A stretch of DNA of 64,000 nucleotides from Bacteroidota bacterium. Its GTDB lineage: Bacteria > Bacteroidota > Bacteroidia > Flavobacteriales > Weeksellaceae. Location: assembly GCA_023458535.1 (NCBI GenBank), contig JAEWYW010000046.1, positions 28,421-92,420 of the forward strand. Reading direction: 5' to 3'. Shown one piece after another: positions 1 through 9,066 of this stretch (position 1 is its first letter; every line of letters begins with the position of its first letter). Made by a program: the position numbers and the translations under genes. A model generated the notes under the pieces. That model was not told the origin of the DNA. It was given only the letters and a program-made list of their open reading frames with translations, and made no database searches.

Positions 1-1031
1 GGCGCCGCTCCAGTACCACCTTCGGCACCATCAATGGTAATGAAATCAGGATAGATTTGAAGTTCATTCATTTTTTCACAGATATCTTCAAATTCTTTTG
101 GTTCTCCTATACACAATTTAAAGCCTACGGGCTTTCCTCCAGATAAGTCTCTTAATTCCTGTACAAAACGCAGTAATCCTGCAGCGTCAGAAAAAGCGGA
201 GTGTGAAGGCGGCGAAATGATCGTCATTCCTGGGGTTACGTGACGAATTTTTGCAACTTCCGGAGTATTTTTGCTTGCAGGTAAAACTCCACCGTGACCA
301 GGCTTTGCACCTTGCGAAAGTTTAATTTCAATCAGTTTTACATTTGGAATGGTAGAGTTTTTTCGGAATAATTCAGGGTTGAATTTTCCTTGTTCGTCTC
401 TACAGCCAAAATATCCTGTACCAATCTGCCAGCAAAGATCGCCTCCTTCTAAATGGTAAGGTGAAATTCCCCCTTCACCTGTATTATGGAAAAAGTTTCC
501 TTTTTTAGCTCCACGGTTCAAAGAAATTTGCGCTCTATAACTCAAAGAACCAAAACTCATCGCAGAAATATTGAACAAAGAGGCGCTGTAAGGTTGTGTA
601 CATTGATCTCCACCTAATGTAACTCTAGGAAGTTCATCTTTAGGCGACTTCGCATAGATGGAATGCTTAATACCTTCATATTTTCTATGATTCAACTCCA
701 GCTGTGTTCCAAATGCAACTGTATCACTAATATTTTTTGCTCTTCTATAGGCTGCGGAACGCTGATTTCTTGGAAATGGTTTCCCATCACTTTCACGCTC
801 AATAAAATACTGTTGAATTTCTGGTGAAATTTCTTCAAACATATAACGGAAGTTCCCTAATATTGGGAAGTTTCTCTTAATAGCATGTTTTGTCTGAAAA
901 GCATCAAACAATCCTATAATGTACAGAATTGTAACAATAATTGGTAACCAAAACTGCAACTGGAATATTATGGCGGATGCCCAAAGAACGATTACTATTG
1001 CCGTTCCCCAAGATAAAAACTTATCTCTCAT
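1..1031 (-). CDS. FMN-binding glutamate synthase-family protein (3' end cut by window edge)
   Basis: The reverse strand reads from an ATG at 1031 to the window edge without a stop, giving about 343 residues of a longer protein. The N-terminus holds one or two hydrophobic segments (WGTAIVIVLWASAIIF and a following stretch), so the protein is probably membrane-anchored. The rest matches the FMN-binding central domain of glutamate synthase as found in stand-alone 'glutamate synthase-related' proteins: FNISAMSFGSLS, the glycine-rich NTGEGGISPYH, LSQGAKPGHGG, and TIDGAEGGTGAAP right at the edge. No glutaminase domain precedes it, so it is not a complete GltB. The physiological substrate of these stand-alone proteins is not settled; FMN-dependent oxidoreductase is the safe call. 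The 253 bases to the next gene hold nothing recognised. Confidence 0.85.
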   Translation of the reverse strand, partial: MRDKFLSWGTAIVIVLWASAIIFQLQFWLPIIVTILYIIGLFDAFQTKHAIKRNFPILGNFRYMFEEISPEIQQYFIERESDGKPFPRNQRSAAYRRAKNISDTVAFGTQLELNHRKYEGIKHSIYAKSPKDELPRVTLGGDQCTQPYSASLFNISAMSFGSLSYRAQISLNRGAKKGNFFHNTGEGGISPYHLEGGDLCWQIGTGYFGCRDEQGKFNPELFRKNSTIPNVKLIEIKLSQGAKPGHGGVLPASKNTPEVAKIRHVTPGMTIISPPSHSAFSDAAGLLRFVQELRDLSGGKPVGFKLCIGEPKEFEDICEKMNELQIYPDFITIDGAEGGTGAA

Positions 1032-1284
1032 AAAAATTCAATTTTAATTTATTTTCATTTTACTTTCACTCAAAAATACTCAACACCCTTAATCATTGTG
1101 TCTTTAAAATTCAAAGCCTAAAATTAGGAAAAACTAATCTTAAAAACGAAGATTTATCTAAAGTTTGCTCTTAAATATTGGATGTCTTGGGAACAACCTC
1201 TTTTAGAAAATCAAATAGTAAGATTAATTTACAAAATTCAGGACTTGGACTTTGAACAATGAAAAGTGTTGGCGAGGTAAATAA

Positions 1285-2631
1285 TTACACCTTCGCCAAA
1301 AAATCCTCGAAGACTGGGACTACAGATACGTTGCCGTCTGCTTCAATTTTTTCCAATTTTAAAACTTCGATCTGGTTTACAGAATTTGCATCAAAAGGTT
1401 TTTGAACCCTAACATAATTTTCTGTAAAACCAAGCATATATCCGCCTTTATTCTCATGTTCCCACAGAACAGGAAGCGTTTTCCCAATTTGGGATTCATA
1501 AAAAGCCATTTTTTTCTTCTCAGAAAGAATTCTTAGCATTTTATTTCTTTTCTTTCTCTCCGAAACAGGCACTACACCCTGCATACCTACAGCTTCCGTA
1601 TTTTCTCTTTCAGAATAGGTGAAGACGTGAAGATAAGAAATAGGCAAACTATTTAAATAATTATAAGTTTCTAAAAATTTCTCTTCTGTCTCTCCAGGGA
1701 AACCTACGATAACATCCACTCCAATTGCCGCATCAGGCATCACCTCACGAATTTTCGAAATTCTCTCCGAATATAATTTAGTAAGGTAACGACGCTTCAT
1801 CTTTTTTAATAAATCGTCACTTCCCGATTGTAATGGAATATGAAAATGAGGAACAAAACGTCTGCTCTGTGCCACCAATTCTATGCTTTCGTCTTTTAAA
1901 AGATTAGGTTCGATTGATGAAATTCTAATTCTTTCGATGCCTTCCACTTTATTGAGCTCTGTGATTAAATCTAAAAAAGTATGCTCGTGCTTTTTGTTGC
2001 CGAACTCACCTTTCCCGTAATCACCAATATTTACACCTGTTAAAACGATTTCTTTAATGTCTCTTGATGCGATCTCAGAAGCGTTTTTCACCACATTTTC
2101 TATGGTATCTGAGCGGGAAATTCCTCTTGCTAAAGGAATCGTACAATAAGTACATTTATAATCGCAACCATCTTGAACTTTTAGAAAAGCCCTCGTTCTG
2201 TCACCAATGGAATAACTTCCAATAAAAAAATCGGTTTCTTCAATTTCGCACGAATGAACTATACCTTCAGTATTGGTTTTTTGCAAATCATTCAAATAAG
2301 AATGAATATTGAATTTTTCTTTGGCTCCCAACACCAAATCTACACCTTCAATTTGAGAAATTTCTTCTGGCTTAAGTTGTGCATAGCAACCTACCACCAC
2401 CACCAACCCATCTGGATTGGCTTTCATGGCTCTTTTTACGTGAATTTTACACTCCTTATCCGCATTTTCTGTCACAGAACACGTGTTGATAACGTAGACG
2501 TCTGCTTTTTCATCAAAATTTACTTTCGCATAACCTTCTTCCGTTAGCTGGCGGGCAATAGTAGAGGTTTCCGCAAAGTTGAGTTTGCAGCCTAAGGTGT
2601 GGTATGCAGCGTTTTTTTGATGGGTTAACAT
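1285..2631 (-). CDS. mtaB: tRNA (N6-L-threonylcarbamoyladenosine(37)-C2)-methylthiotransferase MtaB
   Basis: Radical-SAM methylthiotransferase of 448 residues, which adds a methylthio group to t6A at position 37 of ANN-decoding tRNAs. The domain order is complete. An N-terminal UPF0004 domain (residues about 8-125) has the cysteines in HTLGCKLN, VINTCSVT and VVVGCYAQ that hold one 4Fe-4S cluster. A radical-SAM core has the CxxxCxxC motif CDYKCTYC near residue 155. The C-terminal TRAM-like part follows. The HTLGCKLNFAE opening and the overall length favour MtaB over MiaB or RimO. A -7 promoter box lies about 20 bases upstream on the same strand, so it is probably transcribed alone or with the DinB-like gene reading in from upstream. 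It is an ordinary cytoplasmic housekeeping gene. Confidence 0.93.
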   Translation of the reverse strand: MLTHQKNAAYHTLGCKLNFAETSTIARQLTEEGYAKVNFDEKADVYVINTCSVTENADKECKIHVKRAMKANPDGLVVVVGCYAQLKPEEISQIEGVDLVLGAKEKFNIHSYLNDLQKTNTEGIVHSCEIEETDFFIGSYSIGDRTRAFLKVQDGCDYKCTYCTIPLARGISRSDTIENVVKNASEIASRDIKEIVLTGVNIGDYGKGEFGNKKHEHTFLDLITELNKVEGIERIRISSIEPNLLKDESIELVAQSRRFVPHFHIPLQSGSDDLLKKMKRRYLTKLYSERISKIREVMPDAAIGVDVIVGFPGETEEKFLETYNYLNSLPISYLHVFTYSERENTEAVGMQGVVPVSERKKRNKMLRILSEKKKMAFYESQIGKTLPVLWEHENKGGYMLGFTENYVRVQKPFDANSVNQIEVLKLEKIEADGNVSVVPVFEDFLAKV

Positions 2632-2651
2632 TTCTCAAAAATTTGAAAGTG

Positions 2652-2659
2652 CAAAGATA
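2652..2659 (-). promoter_or_regulatory. -7 promoter box of mtaB
   Basis: On the minus strand this reads TATCTTTG, a perfect match to the Bacteroidota -7 consensus TAnnTTTG, 20 bases before the mtaB ATG. No convincing -33 TTG was found at 19 bp. Confidence 0.5.
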
Positions 2660-2676
2660 AGCATTTTTAGCTATTT

Positions 2677-3264
2677 CTACTCTTTATAATCATCACGAAC
2701 ATCAGCATCATTTTTATAACAAACGGGTGACGAATTTTGGGGTATCTCCCCGCTAAATTTCCTGGTCATTTCCTCGTTAAATTCATTTGATTTGTTTCTC
2801 GCTACCGAAAGCGTCTTCCAATCATCATTTTTTAACATCTTAGCGATATACACAATTTGTCCGATATGATAAGGATAATGTGCCAATTGTCTCAGCACGG
2901 CATCCGAAACAGAATGTGGTTCTTTTCTGATGTAAATTATTGCATCCCAATCAGGATCTTTTATTTGATTCAAAGCATCAAAAAGACATTTCCAGCCTTC
3001 CTCCCAATAATCAACCACCTCTTTTTTCGTGGAAAATGAATTAACAAATTCCAAATCTCTATTACGCCAGTCTTTTTCGCCATCCTCAGTAAGAAAATTG
3101 GTCCATCTTGATAGCATATTCCCAGCAATGTGTTTCACAATAACAGCAATCGAATTACTTTCTTCGTTAAACTGCCAAAACATTTGGTCATCAGTCAACT
3201 GATCAAAGGTTTTGTCACCCAGTTCCTTGTAGTATTGAAATCGTTTGATAAATAGATCTTTCAT
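2677..3264 (-). CDS. DinB-like (DUF1572) protein
   Basis: A 195-residue protein of the DinB/YfiT four-helix-bundle superfamily, closest in feel to DUF1572. The putative metal-binding histidines are visible: one in IVKHIAGNM (about residue 45) and two in QLAHYPYHIGQIVY (about residues 128-133). This is the spacing expected for the three-histidine metal site of the family. DinB-like proteins include thiol-dependent transferases, but this subgroup has no assigned reaction and I infer none. It is cytoplasmic, with no signal peptide. It sits 45 bases upstream of mtaB on the same strand; mtaB has its own -7 box in between, so co-transcription is uncertain. Confidence 0.8.
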   Translation of the reverse strand: MKDLFIKRFQYYKELGDKTFDQLTDDQMFWQFNEESNSIAVIVKHIAGNMLSRWTNFLTEDGEKDWRNRDLEFVNSFSTKKEVVDYWEEGWKCLFDALNQIKDPDWDAIIYIRKEPHSVSDAVLRQLAHYPYHIGQIVYIAKMLKNDDWKTLSVARNKSNEFNEEMTRKFSGEIPQNSSPVCYKNDADVRDDYKE

Positions 3265-3289
3265 GCAACAAAAATTTGGATTGTAAAGA

Positions 3290-3319
3290 TAAAAAAACTG
3301 CCTCCGAGAAGGAAGCAGT
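3290..3319 (-). terminator. Intrinsic terminator of the T9SS-B protein gene
   Basis: The stem ACTGC-CTCC / GGA-AGCAGT with a GAGAA loop spans 3297-3319. Read on the minus strand it is followed by seven T (complement of the A run at 3290-3296). It lies just downstream of the stop codon at 3344. Confidence 0.75.
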
Positions 3320-3343
3320 CTTGATAGATTTTTACAAAATCAA

Positions 3344-5449
3344 TTATCTGTTTTTAATCAATATCCAACTGTTATAAATAAATTGAGTATTGTTTGCATC
3401 ATTCTCATTCCAACTCAAAGAGAACCAATAAGTGTCTGTAGTGATTTTTCTACCGAATAATGTTCCATCCCACTTGTAACCATTGCTTTTATCAGCTTTG
3501 TAAACTTCGTTACCGTACCTATTATACACTTTGAAAACAAGATTTTTCTTTCCAGCCAGGGCAGAGAAATCTACTCCATCATTATTTCCATCACCATTCG
3601 CAGTAATAACGTTCACAATATTTGGCACCGTTACACTTACCGTCACAGGATTACAATCTCTGGTGTCTTTCACATAAACCTTTATGTCTCCTCTAGGAAG
3701 ATTAGTAAATTCATTAGAATTTTGCCAATTAATATTGTCTATTGAATATTGGTAAGGAGGATGACCGCCTACCACATTCACTTTAATACTTTTGAAACCA
3801 ACTTCAACACCAGAAATAACTGGAGCATCTACGGGATATACTTTCACATGCTGAAGTACTGTACATTCACCGGTTTTTAGTTTCACCCAGTAAGTTCCAA
3901 CACTCACACCAGAAATGGAAGAAGTTGTTTCTCCCGTACTCCATTGGTAATCATCGAAACCAGGTCCTGCATCTAAAGTAGTTCTGGCATCAATACAAAT
4001 GGTTTGATCTTTTAATACAGATGAGAATTTCTGAGGGTTTACCGTGAGGGTTATTTTTGCAATAACATAACATCCTTGAGCGTTTGACACTTTCACATAT
4101 ACAACACCACTAGGTGAAACATAATTTGTAAAATTAGAAATTTCGTTGGTACCGTTTGTGACGTCTTGTAAGGATGGATAATATTTCTTTGTAGCACCTC
4201 CAACACTCACAACAACACTTGCATTGCTTAAGTTAAAAGTTCCAGTGGATGGATTTGTTTCGAGAGCACAAGCCGAAAGATTTGCGTCTGTTGCTGTGAA
4301 AACTGGACTAAAAACTAGTGTGATTTTTGCAACACCGTAACATCCACTACCGTTATCAGAAATTACTTTTACATAAACATCTCCTGCCGCTGATTGGTAA
4401 CCTGTAGGATTGGCAATTTCAGGTCCGCCAGCATTTAATTGTGCCATTGTCGCATAATATTTCTTGGTAGCAGGTATTGTTCCAGTGTATACATTGGCAG
4501 ATGTTAAATCAAAAATAGCTGTTCCAACATTATTGTTATTGCACTTCGTTAAAGTAACATTTGTTGTTTGAATACTGCCATCTTTAAATTTGAATTCTCC
4601 AATTTGCCTACAGCTATTCAGATTATTATTAGGGTTGGCGGTATCATTGTACCTAATTGTATAATAATAAGTCGCTGTAAAATTCACAGGCTCGGGAGCC
4701 ACAATTGGATTACTGCTTGTAAGAGCTTCATTAGATGTACGATGATAGGTAATGATATAAGAAGGATTACCATTTAAAATACCAGGTGTTAAGCTACTCA
4801 TATCAAAAACTGCAGGATTTGAGCAAACCGTAATAATTCTCGGATCCGTAGGTGTCGCCCCTGGCTGACCAGGTGGAACAAAAGGATGAGGAGTAAGATT
4901 GGGGTTGTTAAATGGTGAAGCTATAGTAGCGGTACCACCCCAAGTAAGGGAAAAAGGAGCCATGGTTGTACTTGTTGCGCTCACCCAGTTATCTAAATAT
5001 AGATAATAGGTTTCCCCAGGAAGCACATCTAAATATCTGCAGTAAGGGTTTGTTGACCCACCAGGACCTGATAGGATTGTACTTGTCATATTCAATCCTG
5101 TGCTTGCCCCTACGTTGACTACAGTAGCTGCATTACATCTTATCGGAGCACCAAGGTTACCACATGTTTTATTAGGACCATACATTGCCCAGTCGTAATC
5201 CGCATTAGGATCTGTAGGCACCAGATTGAAAGTTAACGTTCCACCAGTAGCAATAGTAATTTTATACCATACTGAATTGTGTTCACCTTCAGTTAGGCAG
5301 CCACCTAACGTCTCATTAACATTTCCAATACCCACTGGAGAATAGTTAATAGTACTGCTGCCACACACACTAATTGCAGTTGCACAGTCCATTTGTGCAT
5401 ACGCATTTGCAATTATAAACGAAAAAATAAAAAATAAAATTTTTCTCAT
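3344..5449 (-). CDS. Secreted protein with type IX secretion (type B) C-terminal sorting domain
   Basis: A 701-residue secreted protein. Residues 1-18 are a signal peptide ending in ANAYAQ. The N-terminal region (about 20-175) is cysteine-bearing with many aromatic residues, like the opening domain of Bacteroidota PKD-type surface proteins. Two internal repeats of about 85 residues follow (about 300-385 and 385-470), each containing ATKKYY then VYVKV and IAKITL. A further Ig-like/SprB-like region around 480-610 contains YQWSTGETTSSISGV. The C-terminal ~85 residues (ITANGDGNNDGV, VYNRYGNEVY, YKWDGT, TYWF) are the CHU_C / gliding-motility-associated type B sorting domain, so the protein should cross the outer membrane by T9SS. 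No catalytic site is visible; an adhesin or surface-layer role is an inference. Confidence 0.88.
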   Translation of the reverse strand: MRKILFFIFSFIIANAYAQMDCATAISVCGSSTINYSPVGIGNVNETLGGCLTEGEHNSVWYKITIATGGTLTFNLVPTDPNADYDWAMYGPNKTCGNLGAPIRCNAATVVNVGASTGLNMTSTILSGPGGSTNPYCRYLDVLPGETYYLYLDNWVSATSTTMAPFSLTWGGTATIASPFNNPNLTPHPFVPPGQPGATPTDPRIITVCSNPAVFDMSSLTPGILNGNPSYIITYHRTSNEALTSSNPIVAPEPVNFTATYYYTIRYNDTANPNNNLNSCRQIGEFKFKDGSIQTTNVTLTKCNNNNVGTAIFDLTSANVYTGTIPATKKYYATMAQLNAGGPEIANPTGYQSAAGDVYVKVISDNGSGCYGVAKITLVFSPVFTATDANLSACALETNPSTGTFNLSNASVVVSVGGATKKYYPSLQDVTNGTNEISNFTNYVSPSGVVYVKVSNAQGCYVIAKITLTVNPQKFSSVLKDQTICIDARTTLDAGPGFDDYQWSTGETTSSISGVSVGTYWVKLKTGECTVLQHVKVYPVDAPVISGVEVGFKSIKVNVVGGHPPYQYSIDNINWQNSNEFTNLPRGDIKVYVKDTRDCNPVTVSVTVPNIVNVITANGDGNNDGVDFSALAGKKNLVFKVYNRYGNEVYKADKSNGYKWDGTLFGRKITTDTYWFSLSWNENDANNTQFIYNSWILIKNR

Positions 5450-5589
5450 ATAAATACAATTTTATGATTAATTAATGCAATTTAAGAAAAGATTAACAAA
5501 CAACAATGCAATAAAAATCAAATTTCTATTAAAAGATGATAATTTTAAAAATTCTAAAATACATATCAATTATAAAAACACTTTAAATT

Positions 5590-6387
5590 TTATTTAATTG
5601 CAGTAAGGCTTCCGAAAAGATTTTCAAGATGAAATATGCGGTTAAAGGGACTTTGAACTTGGTTGAGCGACTCTTTATCCTGAATAAAGGAATATCGTGA
5701 GGCAAGTGAATTCATATTCGAAACAATGACCAACCAACATTCATCTGGTGAACGATCGTAGTAGGGATACTTTTCGTTTTTCTTGTGAATGATATCTATG
5801 ATTTTATGTGAAGCCAAATCATCAAAGAGATTGAGATTATACTCGTAAGTAATAAAAACATTGCGCCTGTGAACAGACTTCCGAATATTTTTAACCACAC
5901 CAACAGGCTTATGTTTCTGAATTGATTTTTTGATGTCTTGAATTATTTCATGTTGTTTCTCTAGCAAATCAGTATTTGAAATCTCATGAAAAACTAAAAA
6001 ATAAACACCACGATATTTCGCAGTGTTTTCTTGTTCTAATAATACTTCAGTTTCTCTGAAAATTTTATTGATCTGACTTTCTATTTTTTTTAAATCAAGA
6101 TGGTTGATGACTTCTGTAAGTTCTATACCAATGGTTTTTTCTTTCAATTTTGCAATAAAATCTGGGCTTTCACAAGTGAGATTTTCAAATTTAAGATCCG
6201 GAAAATGATGCATAAAAGCATTGAGCATTAGTATTTCCAGCTTTTTGCGGTATTTTTCTCTGTCGTGAAGGGTGGAATTATCAATTTCACGGTGATACTT
6301 TTCTATAGGCTTCTTTTTGAGATGTCTATTCAGATAATATAGCGACAGGTTTTTGGTTAAACCTTCTTCTGAAAATGTCTTTTTCAT
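5590..6387 (-). CDS. Uncharacterised protein with a possible PD-(D/E)XK nuclease-like core
   Basis: Not recognised as a named family. I start it at the ATG at 6387 (265 residues) because the longer reading needs a TTG at 6408. Visible features are a charged helical N-terminus, then ILMLNAFMHHFPD, then SPDFIAKLKEKTIGIELTEV at about residues 78-97. That last string has the layout of a PD-(D/E)XK nuclease core (PD, a hairpin, then a hydrophobic strand ending in E-x-T/K), here with threonine in place of the usual lysine. A second strand-rich part (VYFLVFHE, NVFITYEY, ECWLVIVSNM) could complete such a fold. There is no signal peptide or membrane segment. It is divergent from the DUF3667 gene across a 137-bp gap containing a near-consensus minus-strand box TATATTTA (6421-6428). 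The function is unknown and the nuclease idea is inference only. Confidence 0.6.
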   Translation of the reverse strand: MKKTFSEEGLTKNLSLYYLNRHLKKKPIEKYHREIDNSTLHDREKYRKKLEILMLNAFMHHFPDLKFENLTCESPDFIAKLKEKTIGIELTEVINHLDLKKIESQINKIFRETEVLLEQENTAKYRGVYFLVFHEISNTDLLEKQHEIIQDIKKSIQKHKPVGVVKNIRKSVHRRNVFITYEYNLNLFDDLASHKIIDIIHKKNEKYPYYDRSPDECWLVIVSNMNSLASRYSFIQDKESLNQVQSPFNRIFHLENLFGSLTAIK

Positions 6388-6481
6388 TCCAATTCTATTG
6401 AAAATCAAAATTTTACGAACTAAATATACTAAATAATATCTTATACCAGCAAAAAAACAAAAATTTAAACTTCGCTTAATA

Positions 6482-6511
6482 TTTGATTTTTAAACTGAAT
6501 TTTTATCTTTG
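6482..6511 (+). promoter_or_regulatory. Promoter (TTTG - 18 bp - TATCTTTG) of the DUF3667/phosphorylase operon
   Basis: TTTG at 6482-6485 and TATCTTTG at 6504-6511 are separated by 18 bp, close to the Bacteroidota -33/-7 consensus. The predicted transcript would begin near 6518, just before the ATG at 6525. This argues against any coding start at the TTG inside the -33 element. Confidence 0.7.
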
Positions 6512-6524
6512 GGAAAAACTAAAA

Positions 6525-7319
6525 ATGAATAACTACGGCAGCAACTGCAAAAATTGCAGTTACGAAATAGCAATTGAAGAAGATTATAAATTTTGTCCAA
6601 AATGCGGTCAATCACTTGATACCCACAGAATAAATTTCCATTATGTAACACATGAATTACAACATGGCATTCTCCATGTAGATAAAGGTATTTTAAATAC
6701 AGGAAAAGCCTTATTTAAAAAACCTGGAATAATGGTTAGGGAATACTTAGAAGGGAAAAGAAAAAACCATTTCAGTCCCATTATTTTTATTGTAATACTG
6801 TGCACGATTCTTACCCTAATCAAACATTATGTATATAATGATGATATTCTAAATGCAATAACTGCTGAATCTGCTAACGGAAGATCTGAAATTAGCAATA
6901 GAATTTTCAATGTATTTAAACCTGATATCAATTGGATGTATAAAAATTTAGTTTTATTTTATTTATTGCAAATTCCCCTTATGTCCATTGGTTTTTGGAT
7001 AGCCTTTAAAAAAATGACCAAATATAATTTTTTTGAATGGATGCTGATTTATGCCTTCTGCTTGATACAAATGATGATTGTATCTATTGTTTTTCAATTG
7101 CTAAATAAGATATTACCCGGTGTTTTGTTTTTGGCCATGCCAACATCATTCTTATTGACATCATGGACTATTTTTCAAGCGCTTTCAAAATATGATTTTA
7201 CAAAAGTTTTTATTAATTTCATTTTGGGTTATATCATTAATTTTTCTTTAATGATGATATTAACAATGATAATTGTTGCTTACTTTTTAAACAGTCATCC
7301 TGAATTGTTATCAAATTAG
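6525..7319 (+). CDS. DUF3667 family zinc-ribbon membrane protein
   Basis: A 264-residue protein with an N-terminal zinc ribbon (CKNCSYEIAIEEDYKFCPKC: two CxxC pairs) followed by a short cytoplasmic stretch and four or five hydrophobic segments in the C-terminal two thirds (for example FIVILCTILTLI, WMLIYAFCLIQMMIVSIVF, FILGYIINFSLMMILTMIIV). This is the DUF3667 layout, common in flavobacteria; its role is unknown. I use the ATG at 6525 because the upstream in-frame TTG at 6483 lies inside the -33 promoter element and would be untranscribed. The stop is 11 bases from the phosphorylase gene, so the two are probably one operon. Confidence 0.8.
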   Translation: MNNYGSNCKNCSYEIAIEEDYKFCPKCGQSLDTHRINFHYVTHELQHGILHVDKGILNTGKALFKKPGIMVREYLEGKRKNHFSPIIFIVILCTILTLIKHYVYNDDILNAITAESANGRSEISNRIFNVFKPDINWMYKNLVLFYLLQIPLMSIGFWIAFKKMTKYNFFEWMLIYAFCLIQMMIVSIVFQLLNKILPGVLFLAMPTSFLLTSWTIFQALSKYDFTKVFINFILGYIINFSLMMILTMIIVAYFLNSHPELLSN

Positions 7320-7330
7320 TTAGAAAAAAT

Positions 7331-8986
7331 ATGGATTTCAAAAATTATAAAATACCTTTCGAAATAAATCCGGATTATTCCACAAAAGTTGCCTACTTCT
7401 CTATGGAATTTGCCATAGATCAGGCACTAAAAATTTATTCGGGTGGACTGGGATTTTTGGCGGGTTCACACATGCGCAGCGCCTATACTTTGAAACAAAA
7501 TTTAGTAGGCATAGGCATTCTGTGGAAGTTTGGTTATTACGACCAAGCCAGAAATCATGACCAAACATTGCTTCCTACATGGACCCGCAAGATGTACAGC
7601 TATCTCGAAAATACAGGCTTGAAATTTCAAATTGAGATTCATTCTGCTCCTGTTTGGGTGGAAGTTTGGTATTTGGATCCTGAGATTTTTCAGACAGCTC
7701 CCATGTTTTTCCTTTCAACGGATGTCCCCGAGAACGATCATGTTTCTAAAACCATCTGCCACAGATTATACGATGCAAATGAAGCAACAAAACTTGCTCA
7801 ATACATTCTTTTAGGGAAAGGAGGTGCCAAACTTTTAGATGAATTGAATCTGGAGCGGGATGTCTATCATTTGAATGAAGCGCATGCATTACCGGCAGTT
7901 TTTTATCTGCTCCATAAATACAACAATGATTTAGCAGAGATTAAAAAACGTGTAGTTTTCACAACACATACACCCGAAGAAGCGGGAAACGAAAAGCACA
8001 ATATCAATCTGTGCTATGATATGTCTTACTTTTCGGGAGCATCTATAGAAGAAGCCAAATTATTAGGTGGGAGCGAAAATGATATGTTCAATCATTCCCT
8101 CGCAGCATTAAGGATGTCTAAAATTGCCAATGGAGTTTCGCAGTTACATGGTGAAGTTTCTCGGGAAATGTGGCATAAATATCCTGGAATTTCAGAAATA
8201 AAATCTATTACCAATGCTCAGGATTTTAAATATTGGGCAGATAAACCTCTGTACAGTGCCAAAGATGAAAATGACGATTCACTTTTCGATTTCAGAAAAA
8301 AATATCTCAAGAAAAAACTTTTTAAAGTAGTTGCCGATCAAACCGGAAACCTTTTCGACCCTGATGTCTTTACTATCGTATGGGCACGCCGATTTGCAGG
8401 CTACAAAAGACCAGATTTATTACTGCACGATAAGGTGAGATTTGGAAAGCTGTTGAACAACCCCAAATATCCAGTTCAAATTATTTGGGCAGGAAAACCT
8501 TATCCTATGGATTATGCTGCCATTTCCACTTTCAACACACTGGTGGAGGACAGTAAAAACTATAAAAATATGGCAGTCCTTACAGGTTATGAACTGGCTT
8601 TAAGCAAACAACTTAAGCAAGGCTCTGATTTGTGGCTTAATAATCCGAGAGTTCCAAGGGAAGCATCGGGAACTTCAGGGATGACTGCAGCCATGAACGG
8701 TTCTGTAAATTTATCAACAGATGATGGTTGGATTCCCGAATTTGTAAAGCATGGAAAGAACGCCTTTGTAGTTCCTAAAGCCGATCCTTCATTAAGCACT
8801 TACGATGTGGATATCCACGATATGAATGCGCTTTACAATATTTTAGAGAATGAAATCTTGCCTATTTATTACGATCATCCCGACCATTGGCGAGAAATTC
8901 AGCAGACTGCGATGGACGACATCAAAGTTCAGTTTAACAGCGATCGAATGGCTGCAGAGTATTACAAAGTCTTGTATGATGCTTAA
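7331..8986 (+). CDS. glgP: Short alpha-glucan phosphorylase-like protein (GT35), PLP lysine position is Thr
   Basis: A 551-residue member of the short alpha-glucan phosphorylase family (GT35). Classical members release glucose-1-phosphate from glycogen or maltodextrin using a pyridoxal-phosphate (PLP) cofactor. Family landmarks are clear: VAYFSMEFAIDQALKIYSGG and LGFLAGSH at the N-terminus, HLNEAHALPA and FTTHTPEEAGNEKH in the middle, and WARRFAGYKRPDLL then IIWAGKPYP in the second Rossmann domain. The motif that normally holds the PLP-binding lysine (GTGNMKF in muscle phosphorylase) reads GTSGMTA here, so the lysine position is Thr452. The DNA codon is ACT at 8684-8686. The rest of the loop (REASGTSGM, AAMNGSVNLSTDDGW) is intact, so this is not general decay. 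It may still be a glucan-acting enzyme; phosphorylase activity is uncertain. It follows the DUF3667 gene by 11 bases. Confidence 0.85.
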   Translation: MDFKNYKIPFEINPDYSTKVAYFSMEFAIDQALKIYSGGLGFLAGSHMRSAYTLKQNLVGIGILWKFGYYDQARNHDQTLLPTWTRKMYSYLENTGLKFQIEIHSAPVWVEVWYLDPEIFQTAPMFFLSTDVPENDHVSKTICHRLYDANEATKLAQYILLGKGGAKLLDELNLERDVYHLNEAHALPAVFYLLHKYNNDLAEIKKRVVFTTHTPEEAGNEKHNINLCYDMSYFSGASIEEAKLLGGSENDMFNHSLAALRMSKIANGVSQLHGEVSREMWHKYPGISEIKSITNAQDFKYWADKPLYSAKDENDDSLFDFRKKYLKKKLFKVVADQTGNLFDPDVFTIVWARRFAGYKRPDLLLHDKVRFGKLLNNPKYPVQIIWAGKPYPMDYAAISTFNTLVEDSKNYKNMAVLTGYELALSKQLKQGSDLWLNNPRVPREASGTSGMTAAMNGSVNLSTDDGWIPEFVKHGKNAFVVPKADPSLSTYDVDIHDMNALYNILENEILPIYYDHPDHWREIQQTAMDDIKVQFNSDRMAAEYYKVLYDA

Positions 8987-9030
8987 TCGCTGATAAACAT
9001 CGCTCTACATTCTTTGTAAGATAATATAAA

Positions 9031-9066
9031 AAAGAAGAGCAAGTAGTTACTTGCTCTTCTTTTTGG
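9031..9066. terminator. Bidirectional terminator between convergent genes
   Basis: An inverted repeat AAAGAAGAGCAAG / CTTGCTCTTCTTT (9031-9043 and 9050-9062) has A-rich and T-rich flanks that suit termination from both sides. It overlaps the stop codon and last codons (KKKSK) of the minus-strand DUF6496 gene. Confidence 0.8.
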
